Source of the DNA: Nitrososphaeria archaeon
GTDB lineage: Archaea > Thermoproteota > Nitrososphaeria > Conexivisphaerales > UBA164
Reading direction: 5' to 3'
NCBI GenBank assembly: GCA_029775955.1
Contig: JARVJW010000154.1
Span: forward strand, 1 to 6,124
Length of the DNA: 6,124 nt
A program made the position numbers and the translations under genes. The notes under the pieces were generated by a model. It was not told where the DNA came from, did not search any database, and saw only the letters and a list, made by a program, of their open reading frames with translations. Below, piece by piece: positions 1 to 5,930 of this stretch (the stretch's first letter is position 1; each line of letters opens with the position of its first letter).

Positions 1-1
1 G

Positions 2-136
2 TTCTCTTCGTTAAAGAGAATGCTAGGAGAGTACGTATCATCAGTGCTTGATGCAGGAATATTCAATGAAATAATAGCCAAGGTGTTCACATATAATGTT
101 GTGGAGGCGCATCGCGGTGGCACGAGGCTCGGGTAA
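2..136 (+). pseudogene. C-terminal end of an IS5-like DDE transposase (5' end outside the window)
   Basis: An open frame enters from the left edge and stops with TAA at 134-136, giving 44 residues beginning FSSLKRMLGEYVSS and continuing FNEIIAKVFTYN. This matches the end of IS5/IS4-superfamily transposases, where the last catalytic Glu lies just upstream of an F-S-x-[LI]-K-R-x-[FL]-G-E-Y-V segment, and a helix of the type ENMVKEMxxKVxxYN closes the protein. Between the two blocks the usual ARKFxNM stretch is replaced by VLDAGI, and the tail VVEAHRGGTRLG is longer than I would expect, so the end looks decayed. The catalytic residues lie outside the window, so it cannot be told whether the rest is intact. 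Given the other broken elements nearby, a remnant is more likely than a live transposase. The call is recognition of a family pattern, not an alignment. Confidence 0.5.
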
Positions 137-539
137 GCTGGACAAAGGGACACGTGCCTTAATTAATTTGTTCATTGGCCGGGAATAATCAATTAATGCA
201 ACAAAGCACATTCCAAGAGCTTGCACAACCTCTGCATCGGTATCAATGTATGAGTCCGGGACTATTCTGGTGTTAACCTAGAACCAATTACAGTTGAATA
301 AGTTCCGCAACAACCCTTCCTCAGGCAATGATTAAGCTAATATAAACAGCGTAAAATTACTCCTCTGCAAAGCGGTGAGCTTATAGCTCATTGGCAAAGA
401 TATAGTGGCAGATGATTATGCTTCCATTAGCATGCTAAAACCATATTCTTTATATGAAAGCAGTTCATGTGATAGGAGAAACTCCGAACAGGTGGACTAC
501 AGAAAAAAGTAAAAAATATGAGTTACATCAGTTGAGCAG
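137..539. other. Gene-poor stretch between two transposase remnants
   Basis: About 400 bases with no gene I can support. It has a small perfect stem-loop at 376-390 (TGAGCT-TAT-AGCTCA). It also has a 29-codon open frame at 454-543 on the + strand (starts MKAVHVIGETPNRWTTEKSK) with no ribosome binding site at a usable distance; I do not recognise it and it could be a decayed fragment. A - strand frame at 41-226 (GTG start) is open but overlaps the recognisable transposase end on the other strand, so I treat it as chance. The stretch is probably leftover transposon and flanking DNA. Confidence 0.4.
503..516 (-). terminator. Candidate T-tract terminator downstream of the TnpB remnant
   Basis: Read on the - strand, this is two runs of six T separated by AC (TTTTTTACTTTTTT). 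It lies about 70 nt beyond the stop of the 153-codon TnpB remnant. Archaeal transcription commonly stops at such U-rich tracts without a hairpin. The call is inference from composition only. Confidence 0.35.
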
Positions 540-583
540 TTAACCCATAAAAGGAGGCTCAGAGCTCAAGATCCACTTCATGC

Positions 584-1096
584 TTAAATCAGCCAAACCC
601 CATTCTCATCATAGCCAGCTTTACCTACCGTGTAGCCATTTACAACTTTTACGTTTCTTTTTCTGCTATCCTGAACCAGTAAGAATATTTTCCTTTCCTT
701 TATGGTGAGCTGTGCATTAGTGTATTGACCCTTATATTTATCAATCAACGGTGAGTTGGCAGCTGGAAAGACCAACTTTCCCTTTACAGTTGTTAAGGAG
801 GCTGTAAGGGAGTCAGAGTAAAACTTTCTATTATTATACCTTATTGTATATGAAGACCTGCTGATTGGCTTGCTCAGTTCCGTCTGCTTCAATGATTCAG
901 ATGCTGTATCTCTAGCCATCTGTAACAGAGCCGATGGAAGTGCGGGGATTGCTTTTTCTACATGTTTGTATGTTCCCCTGTCCAGCTTGTTATATGTCTT
1001 CTTTTTAAAGCCAAGAACCATCTGGAATGCTTCCCTGAATTGCATTCCTATTTACAGGAGGGATTGGTCATAGGGAAGCTTAATGGTCTTGAACAT
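584..1096 (-). pseudogene. tnpB: tnpB remnant (IS200/IS605 family), N-terminal part only, one internal stop
   Basis: The original start is best placed at the ATG 1096-1094: it opens MFKTIKLPYDQSLL, a typical archaeal TnpB N-terminus. The frame then hits TAA at codon 15 and continues in the same frame as 153 open codons from an internal ATG at 1045. Family-like segments include the helical LPSALLQMARDTASESLK, the beta-rich FYSDSLTASLTTVKGKLVFP, and LTIKERKIFLLVQ, which in intact proteins comes shortly before the first RuvC motif (DxG). The frame ends with GYDENGVWLI and a stop. The RuvC catalytic residues, the zinc ribbon and the rest of the usual 380-430 residues are missing. A different frame just downstream (581-540) encodes MKWILSSEPPFMG, which could be the old C-terminus after an internal deletion, but this is weak. 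The protein cannot be an active RNA-guided nuclease. Expression of a truncated product from 1045 cannot be excluded. Confidence 0.75.
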
Positions 1097-1118
1097 TGAT
1101 TAATATATTATATTGTAG

Positions 1119-1126
1119 TTTATAAA
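1119..1126 (-). promoter_or_regulatory. TATA box of the TnpB remnant at 1096
   Basis: The - strand reads TTTATAAA, a near-ideal archaeal TATA box. Its centre is about 26 nt upstream of the ATG at 1096. That spacing would put transcription start at or within a few bases of the start codon, i.e. a leaderless mRNA, and no Shine-Dalgarno is present. This supports 1096 as the original start of the gene. Confidence 0.6.
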
Positions 1127-1135
1127 CCTTGGTCT

Positions 1136-1172
1136 AGCTTTCATCCATAAATGGCGTGAGTTTTCCCGCTCA
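1136..1172. repeat. IS200/IS605-type end motif, inverted copy of the right end at 5932-5960
   Basis: On the + strand the 11-mer AGCTTTCATCC (1136-1146) and the 10-mer TTCCCGCTCA (1163-1172) flank a 16-base spacer. The same two blocks, in the same order but on the - strand with an 8-base spacer, form the right end downstream of the partial tnpB at the window's right edge (5960-5932). The spacer here holds a small hairpin (CCAT-AA-ATGG), and a TGAG/CTCA pair brackets the second block. It lies about 40 nt upstream of the start of the - strand TnpB remnant, so it is either that element's left end or a solo right end of another copy. Confidence 0.6.
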
Positions 1173-1726
1173 TTGTTGATAAAAAGCTTCATAAAAAAAG
1201 CTGAAAACATTAGTTCTGAGATGAGTTATTAATTATTTAATAATCTTTTGCTCTGAATCAGTGCTTCCGAAAGTATAGCATTTCTTTTAAAACAATTTAT
1301 TTAGGGCCTCATTAGCTTATGCGTTTTAAGTATGAACAAGCCAATGAGGTCCAACAGGAAAAGCACAAGGAAGTTATCCTCTAAAGCCTTGAATCAGAAT
1401 TTTGTCATACCATTCCAAATATTCAACCGAGAGCATAATAAGATCAGTCAACAATACAACCTTAACTGACTTAAAAGCACAACATTGATATTTCATCTCC
1501 TGATTCCCCGCAGGCTTGGATTATGCTGTAAGAGCATTAACAGACAAAAGCATTATGTTAAAGATGATAATTATAGACTGCACAGAGACATGGCAAGATC
1601 GACAGAGATGTTACTAGGGGTAAGAGTAGCGCTGACAATGCTACGATAAGTGTTGTTGGCAAGGCTTACGCTTTTCCAGTTACCAGGCTCAATGTGTAAT
1701 TGCTTAAGAATTAACCAAGGCCCTCG
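1173..1726. other. AT-rich gene-free stretch between transposon remnants
   Basis: About 550 bases without a supportable gene. Both strands are cut by frequent stops. A - strand open frame at 1571-1786 has no recognisable domain and overlaps the start of the DDE transposase remnant on the + strand. The one clear structure is the stem-loop at 1304-1352, described separately. An AT-only inverted repeat (TTATTA-ATTATT-TAATAA) occurs around 1226-1243 and is probably compositional. Part of the right side (from about 1650) may be decayed upstream sequence of the DDE transposase, but I cannot identify it. Confidence 0.4.
1304..1352. repeat. Long imperfect inverted repeat / stem-loop
   Basis: GGGCCTCATTAGCTT (1304-1318) faces AAGCCAATGAGGTCC (1338-1352). 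Of 15 positions, 13 are Watson-Crick pairs, one is G-T and one is A x C, around a 19-base loop. As RNA from the + strand it would form a stable stem. No gene sits immediately on either side. It could be an insertion-sequence end, a terminator or part of a small transposable unit; the window does not decide. Confidence 0.55.
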
Positions 1727-2086
1727 ATGCTCCTCATGGGCAGGGCGTTCTTCACCATTGAGGGTTGCTGGAAGGATCAAATACATGTATGGTGAGCTGC
1801 TTGCTGTAATTGATTACACCATGGAGGTAGGCTTGGTAATAGCAAAGTGGAACTGTAAGAATGATGGCAGGCCTGAGGACAGATATACGGCATTTGCTAC
1901 AAAATTTTGATAGCGCTGAACAGATGATAAGTGCAATCCCTGAGGAGTACAGGTGGGGCATAGAGACTTCATGTATGTAAGATGGGTTTGAGGCCATCAA
2001 GCAGAAATTTTGATGTAGGGGTTGTTTACTTCATGCTGGCAGTAATCTTGTACAATGCTTGTAACAAGGGAGAAATCACAGTATGA
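1727..2086 (+). pseudogene. Remnant of an ISH3/IS4-type DDE transposase, C-terminal catalytic half
   Basis: Several reading frames must be joined to see it. At 1727 the frame gives MLLMGRAFFTIE, matching the family's LLLDRxFF block around the second catalytic Asp; here that Asp is Gly. Another frame, around 1815-1907, gives YTMEVGLVIAKWN and GRPEDRYTAFATKF, the stretch before the last catalytic block. A one-base expansion of an A-run (1901-1904) then shifts the frame; removing one A restores ATNFDSAEQMISAIPEEYR followed by WGIETS, which carries the catalytic Glu. A TAA at 1978-1980 and a further shift near 2006-2011 follow, before VVYFMLAVILYNAC and a final TGA at 2086. The order Asp block, FAT(N/K), R-x-G-I-E, hydrophobic YF-LAV-LYN is characteristic of archaeal IS4-superfamily transposases. 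The N-terminal half is absent or unrecognisable. The gene is certainly non-functional; the exact IS family is uncertain. Confidence 0.7.
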
Positions 2087-2168
2087 AATAGCATATGAAT
2101 TCGGACGCACCGTTGAAAGGCTATAAGGGAAGGGACTGGTGCACCTAAATGGTAGTGTATGATGAAGT

Positions 2169-2182
2169 TTAGCGGGAGCTAA
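2169..2182 (+). repeat. Small palindrome, candidate left-end hairpin of the TnpB element
   Basis: TTAGC-GGGA-GCTAA is a perfect 5-bp stem with a 4-base loop, about 85 bases upstream of the ATG at 2267. It contains AGCGGGA, which also appears upstream of the other TnpB remnant (- strand, 1170-1164) and in the right end at 5934-5940. IS200/IS605 transposition uses subterminal hairpins, so this is a plausible left end. Confidence 0.35.
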
Positions 2183-2209
2183 ATGGGGTTAGAAACAGCC
2201 ACGATGATC

Positions 2210-2260
2210 TTTATAAGTAGCTATAATATATATGAAGATAAAGGAAATACTGAAGGTGAT
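2210..2260 (+). promoter_or_regulatory. TATA box and Shine-Dalgarno of the TnpB pseudogene
   Basis: TTTATAAG at 2210-2217 is an archaeal TATA box that would start transcription near 2240. GGTGAT at 2255-2260 is a perfect match to the archaeal anti-Shine-Dalgarno and sits six bases before the ATG at 2267. The frame is also open from 2183, but the ribosome binding site decides the start at 2267. Both signals survive although the coding region is destroyed. Confidence 0.65.
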
Positions 2261-2266
2261 AAAATC

Positions 2267-3345
2267 ATGAGCCATCCATGGAAATCCAGGGGGGATAAGA
2301 GGACAATTGTCGGGCACTATGAGCCACAGGAGGAAGTAATGAAGTACCTCACGGACATGCAGAACGCGATAAGGTATACTATTGAAGTTGCCTATGAAAT
2401 GGCTATACGCGATTACAATAGGATACCTTCGCCAATTACATTGAGGTCAAGCCGTGGTTCGTGTCAAACTACGATTATGCGATTCACCACCTCAACCCCG
2501 TTTCTGCCGTTGCCTGATAATATAAGAAGAACCGTCATGGCTAGCTGAGGATACCTGATGTGAAGAAGCTTGAAATGAGGATTGACGGCGAGCTGTTCAA
2601 GGCAACAAAGTAACGCTCCAGCCCGGGCATTACGCTTACGTCCCAATAAACACTGAGAACAAGCACTTCCTGGCGTACAGCAAGGGCAAAGCTTCAGAGC
2701 TCTTGCTGACTGACAATTTTGTGTGCATAACTTTCACCATATAGGAAAGGACCCTAGCTTCGTGGCGCAGGACTTCACGATAGATTCCACGTTTGCTGGG
2801 TGATGGCAGGCTACGATGAAAGGAACTGACACAGCGCACATACAGAACGACTCAGGGAGGAAGAGCCTACTGAAGCACAATAAAGAGAAGTACAGGAAAC
2901 TGCGCCAGGCCAGAGGTAGGCAGAAGAACCGCGTCAATGATGCCTTGCTACTGTGAAGGAAAACCCAGGCGCATCATTTGTCTTAGACTAGTGGAAACAA
3001 CAGGAAGTTCAGGACAAAGTTGAACAAATGAAAGGCTTTACCAGAAGATGATTGAATACAAGTCCTCATCAAAGACCGTTTATGTGAACCCAAGAGGAAC
3101 TTCAGAGTGTCCTGCAAGTGGTGATAACTTGGGGGATATCGAAATGCGAAACCTGTGGTGTGGACTACGACAGGCTGGCCTCACTTGCCATAACCCTGCG
3201 TGGCCTGCGGCTACCCGTTTACCGTGAGTGCGGATGGCCTTCTTTGAAGGATGAATACCTGTGCACCGGCCATGAGCCTAAAGTGGCCGGAGCGGGCTTT
3301 ACTGAGAAGGTCAACGCTCCGAATGATGGTTATAAGAAATTATAA
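2267..3345 (+). pseudogene. tnpB: tnpB pseudogene (IS200/IS605 family), near full length, multiple frameshifts and stops
   Basis: The frame starts MSHPWKSRGDKRTIVGHYEP and is intact to about 2445. It then shifts to KPWFVSNYDYAIHHLNPV (from 2449) with double stops near 2515. Family-like blocks follow in order: KLEMRIDGELFK; GHYAYVPINTENKHFLAYSK (from 2625); the basic helix RKLRQARGRQKNRVNDA (2894-2944); KENPGASFVLD with a stop where FVLEDL, holding the second RuvC carboxylate, is expected (about 2959-2991); YKSSSKTVYVNPRGTS before the zinc ribbon; and KCETCGVDYDR (from about 3139). The first zinc pair reads CPAS, so one ligand Cys is now Ser. The tail from 3118 is a single open frame ending EKVNAPNDGYKKL, stop 3343-3345. 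The first RuvC Asp region is not recognisable. Length and order fit a whole TnpB of about 360-400 residues that has decayed by point mutations and small indels, not by truncation. Its product cannot be a working RNA-guided nuclease. It is a different subfamily from the remnants at 584-1096 and 5983-6123. Confidence 0.88.
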
Positions 3346-3347
3346 CC
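3328..3347 (+). terminator. Perfect stem-loop overlapping the stop codon of the TnpB pseudogene
   Basis: GGTTATAA-GAAA-TTATAACC is a perfect 8-bp stem closed by a GNRA-type tetraloop, followed by TTTC. It contains the stop codon (3343-3345). In IS200/IS605 elements the 3' end of tnpB runs into the structured right end, so this may be a right-end or guide-RNA hairpin as well as, or instead of, a terminator. No mutation has broken it, although the gene it belongs to is ruined. Confidence 0.5.
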
Positions 3348-3493
3348 TTTCAGAAACGGTAAAATTCAAGTTGATTTTTCTAATTAGACAGCTTATCTAG
3401 TTAAATGTGAAACATTACTTGCAGAAGTAGATATATTTATAAGATGCTCACATGGGTACTGTGAAGAATGTGGGATTTCCAGCTAGCTTTGTT

Positions 3494-3498
3494 AAAAA
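3494..3498 (-). terminator. Candidate U-tract terminator of citrate synthase
   Basis: On the - strand a run of five T (in CTTGTTTTTAAC) lies about 30 nt after the citrate synthase stop. Archaeal RNA polymerase often terminates at such tracts. No stable hairpin precedes it, so the evidence is weak. The rest of the gap 3348-3526 holds no gene; a + strand TATA-like TTTATAAG at 3436-3443 leads only to very short frames. Confidence 0.25.
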
Positions 3499-3526
3499 CA
3501 AGGACCTACCGCTTTTAGTTGTGGTG

Positions 3527-4669
3527 TCATCTTCTGCTAATTGGAATAAAGCTTCTGTCTTCAGGTCCCGTATAGACTGCCCTTGGCCTAATTAACCTGT
3601 GCTGCTCTTCTACATATTCTATAAAGTGCCCCATCCACCCTGTAACCCTAGACAGTGCAAAAATCGCTGTATAAATGTTATTTTTCAATGGGAATCCCAG
3701 TGACATATATGTAATTCCAGAGAAGAAATCGGTATTTGGGTATATCCCTTTACTTGCCATGTTTTTTATGCCCAATTCTTCTACTTTTAAAGCTATTTTA
3801 TACATTTTTTCAGCTTCACGATTGTTTTTTATCAGGTCTACTGCCATTGACTTGAATATCTTCGCCCTTGGATCATAAGTCTTGTAAACCCTGTGGCCAA
3901 AACCCATAAGGCGGCTTTTCCCAGTAACTATGTTTTGATTGAACCACTCTTCTGCCTTTGCAGGATCGCCTATCTGTGCAAACTGGGAAATTGCTGCTTC
4001 TGCTGCCCCACCGTGCAGAGGACCCTTCAAAGCTGCTAACGCACCTACAATACCGGAATACATGTCAGCAAGAGTAGAAACCACAACAAGACCGGCGGTA
4101 GTGGAGGCTGGCACTTCGTGGTCCATGTAAAGGATGAGCGCAGTGTTGATGGCGTCAATTTCCTGCTGTGATGGTTTTTTGCCAAAAGCGGCTTTAAGAA
4201 AACTCTCAGCATAACTGCTGCTAGGCTCCGGTTCCAGAGGCTTCATGCCGGATATGTGGCGGTACGCTGCCGCCGTTATTGTTGCCATGTTCCCTATTAC
4301 TTTTGCTGCTACATCTCTGTCAGCCTGCTTGTCCCACTTGAATTTCTCCGTTGCTGCAAGGGCTGCAAATGCGTTCATCTGCAGCGCGACCGCATCCGAC
4401 TCATAAGGAAGGTTCGTTATTGCATCTATTACATATTTTGGCACAGAATATCCATCATGGATCTTTCCCTGAAAATCAGCAAGCTGCCTTTTATTGGGGA
4501 GCTCACCGTGTAGAAACAGGTACTGCACTTCTTCAACCAGTGCCTTGCCTTTTATTATGTCTTCAATCTTGTAACCCCCGTATTTTAGAATGCCCTTTTC
4601 TCCATCTATGGAGGTCAGCTTTGTCCATTTTAAATTTATATCCTCTAACCCCTTGCTAATTTGTTCCAT
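3527..4669 (-). CDS. gltA: Citrate synthase (EC 2.3.3.16 type), archaeal
   Basis: Condenses oxaloacetate with acetyl-CoA to citrate and CoA in the cytoplasm, the entry step of the citric acid cycle. From the chosen start the protein has 380 residues, the usual size of the short archaeal/Gram-positive dimeric enzyme. Family signatures are clear: SKGLEDINLKWTKLT near the N-terminus, YMDHEVPASTTAGLV (about 181-195), GPLHGGAAEAA with catalytic His219, GFGHRVYKTYDPRAK with His259, and YPNTDFFSG with Asp314, corresponding to the His/His/Asp triad of the Thermoplasma acidophilum enzyme (222/262/317). The C-terminal RLIRPRA holds substrate-binding arginines. Start choice: an in-frame ATG five codons upstream (4684) would give 385 residues, but GGTGA at 4682-4678 lies eight bases before the ATG at 4669 and would be its Shine-Dalgarno, so 4669 is preferred; 4684 stays possible. 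The frame is intact, in contrast to the transposon debris downstream of it. 2-Methylcitrate synthase activity cannot be excluded from sequence alone. Confidence 0.97.
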   Translation of the reverse strand: MEQISKGLEDINLKWTKLTSIDGEKGILKYGGYKIEDIIKGKALVEEVQYLFLHGELPNKRQLADFQGKIHDGYSVPKYVIDAITNLPYESDAVALQMNAFAALAATEKFKWDKQADRDVAAKVIGNMATITAAAYRHISGMKPLEPEPSSSYAESFLKAAFGKKPSQQEIDAINTALILYMDHEVPASTTAGLVVVSTLADMYSGIVGALAALKGPLHGGAAEAAISQFAQIGDPAKAEEWFNQNIVTGKSRLMGFGHRVYKTYDPRAKIFKSMAVDLIKNNREAEKMYKIALKVEELGIKNMASKGIYPNTDFFSGITYMSLGFPLKNNIYTAIFALSRVTGWMGHFIEYVEEQHRLIRPRAVYTGPEDRSFIPISRR

Positions 4670-4723
4670 ATGTTCCTTCACCATACTTATGTGTCATACT
4701 ACAATCAAATTTTTTGGCCGTTT

Positions 4724-4732
4724 GATATAAAA
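4724..4732 (-). promoter_or_regulatory. TATA box of citrate synthase
   Basis: The - strand reads TTTTATATC within an AT-rich run. Transcription would start about 27 nt downstream, near 4701. That leaves a leader of roughly 32 nt to the ATG at 4669 with the GGTGA Shine-Dalgarno inside it, or about 17 nt to the ATG at 4684. Confidence 0.5.
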
Positions 4733-4808
4733 TAAAAAAGCTCATCATGCCATATATAACATATTATTATATAACTATTTTCCATAATACAACAAACAAC
4801 TTCAAGGT

Positions 4809-4841
4809 AATGATTTGGATCATTTTAGAAAAACGTCTAAA
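4809..4841. promoter_or_regulatory. Two adjacent inverted repeats between the glycosyltransferase and citrate synthase
   Basis: AATGAT-TTGG-ATCATT (4809-4824) is a perfect 6-4-6 inverted repeat, and TTTAGA-AAAACG-TCTAAA (4824-4841) is a perfect 6-6-6 one sharing a base with the first. They lie about 30 nt downstream of the glycosyltransferase stop and 80-115 nt upstream of the citrate synthase TATA box. Read on the - strand the loop of the first hairpin and its arm give CGTTTTTC, so a terminator for the glycosyltransferase is one reading. Operators for a dimeric regulator of citrate synthase are another. Confidence 0.35.
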
Positions 4842-4869
4842 TTTGATTTTTCGAATAAATACTAAGGGC

Positions 4870-5868
4870 TTAACTGGTTCCCTTTATTGTCCTCTCAATG
4901 TCATCCGCAAGGTCTGCAGCTGAATCTCTAAAAGAGGGGGGGTCTGGTTCTTCCCCTGCAATTTCCTCTATAGCCCGCCTGTAATCAGTGCCCATATTCA
5001 TGTATACAACCCTGTATCCTTTCCTTCCCATAAAAATTGCGGCGTTTGATTCCTGTTCAAAATCGTTGAATGGAACGTTTATTATTGCCCTTTTTTTCAT
5101 AACGGAGATTTCTATTAGAGTGCCATACCCCGCCATACAGACCACAACAGACGCATTGGCCATTGCAGGTAATGGGTCAAACCACCTTTCGCTTCCTTGC
5201 GGGCTCTGAAATACTGATGAAGCGCCCAACTGCAACTTGATTTTTTCAGCAATGTCCATTGCGGCCTTTGTTCCACCCATCGTTATGAGAGCGTAATTTT
5301 TATCGCCAACTTCAGGGTACTTTCCTTCATGTGTGTATAATTGCCCAAAATACCTGAAGTTTTTTGAAGTTGGGCGGATTAGCCCTACATAGTAATTCAC
5401 TGCGTTCCTAGCCATCGCGCTGTTGTACCAGCCGTTCAACCTTTTAATGAGGAAGTTCCCCACTGAGCCAAATTTTCCGGAGAAGCCTTCAAAATCTGTT
5501 ATAAAGAATGTCTTGGAATTTCCACTAAACTCCCACCCTTCATCACTTATGATCGCATCATAATCTTCTGACTTTATCTCACTCATCTTCTTTCTATTAT
5601 GAGAATATGCTCTATATAGGCCGGTCAGGTTTTTTACGCTAGGCGCAAGCCTGCCTGCCTTGAAGAATTTTTCGAACTGATCACCAAGGCTCTTTAGTTC
5701 GTTTGACATAGGGTGCAGGTTTTCCCCCCTGGACTTTAGGTAATCCAGTGCAACGCCTGATGATATCCATGTCAAACTGTGACCTCGCTTTTTAAGTTCT
5801 AAAGCAAGCCTGTAATCTCTTGTTACATGCCCGAGCCCAACGCTAGAAGATATGTAAAGTATTTTCAT
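4870..5868 (-). CDS. GT-B fold glycosyltransferase, MurG/GT28-like
   Basis: A 332-residue intact protein that probably transfers a sugar from a nucleotide-sugar donor to a lipid or glycan acceptor at the inner face of the membrane; donor and acceptor cannot be told. The N-terminal Rossmann domain opens MKILYISSSVGLGHVTRDYR, the Gly-rich loop with G-x-G-H-x-x-R seen in MurG-like and MGDG-synthase-like enzymes. A second domain begins near 192 with YALITMGGT and carries the GT28-type donor site at about 244-276: CMAGYGTLIEISVMKKRAIINVP followed by F-N-D-F-E-Q-E-S-N-A, where G-x-G-T-x-x-E and the E-Q-x-x-N-A motif bind the nucleotide sugar. There is no signal peptide or membrane span. The start at 5868 has no Shine-Dalgarno but a T/A-rich box about 22 nt upstream, fitting a leaderless mRNA. 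It has the same orientation as citrate synthase, 200 nt apart, with a separate promoter there, so an operon is unlikely. Archaeal relatives are often annotated as UDP-GlcNAc:LPS transferase-like; a role in glycolipid or S-layer glycan synthesis is only inference. Confidence 0.85.
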   Translation of the reverse strand: MKILYISSSVGLGHVTRDYRLALELKKRGHSLTWISSGVALDYLKSRGENLHPMSNELKSLGDQFEKFFKAGRLAPSVKNLTGLYRAYSHNRKKMSEIKSEDYDAIISDEGWEFSGNSKTFFITDFEGFSGKFGSVGNFLIKRLNGWYNSAMARNAVNYYVGLIRPTSKNFRYFGQLYTHEGKYPEVGDKNYALITMGGTKAAMDIAEKIKLQLGASSVFQSPQGSERWFDPLPAMANASVVVCMAGYGTLIEISVMKKRAIINVPFNDFEQESNAAIFMGRKGYRVVYMNMGTDYRRAIEEIAGEEPDPPSFRDSAADLADDIERTIKGTS

Positions 5869-5884
5869 AGGTATTTTTTAATAT

Positions 5885-5896
5885 CCTTTAAAAAAA
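5885..5896 (-). promoter_or_regulatory. Putative TATA box of the glycosyltransferase
   Basis: The - strand reads TTTTTTTAAAGG, centred about 22 nt before the ATG at 5868. That is consistent with transcription starting at or very near the start codon. The sequence is a weak match to the archaeal TATA consensus and the region is AT-rich, so this is tentative. Confidence 0.35.
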
Positions 5897-5930
5897 GCAT
5901 TTTGGATGTTTTACAGCACGACAGCTTTAA

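Noticed and set aside
41..226. A 61-codon - strand open frame (GTG start) at the left edge
   Set aside because: It overlaps the recognisable IS5-like transposase end on the + strand, has no recognised domain and no ribosome binding site.
371..440. A stretch with TAGCTCATTGG that resembles a tRNA D-arm
   Set aside because: No acceptor stem, anticodon arm or GGTTCRA-type T-arm can be built around it; the match is the small palindrome at 376-390.
1571..2000. Two - strand open frames (71 and 82 codons) opposite the DDE transposase remnant
   Set aside because: The + strand carries ordered transposase motifs in this region, so the - strand frames are shadows.
3371..3380. TTGATTTTTC repeated at 4843-4852
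   Set aside because: A ten-base AT-rich word shared between two AT-rich intergenic regions is expected by chance.
3452..3580. A + strand frame starting MGTVKNVGFPASF after a TATA-like box
   Set aside because: The ATG lies too close to the TATA box to be in the transcript, and the frame runs into the antisense of the citrate synthase gene.
4256..4659. Two + strand open frames of 85 and 102 codons inside citrate synthase
   Set aside because: They are antisense to an intact, well-conserved gene and show cysteine/leucine-rich chance translation with no domain.
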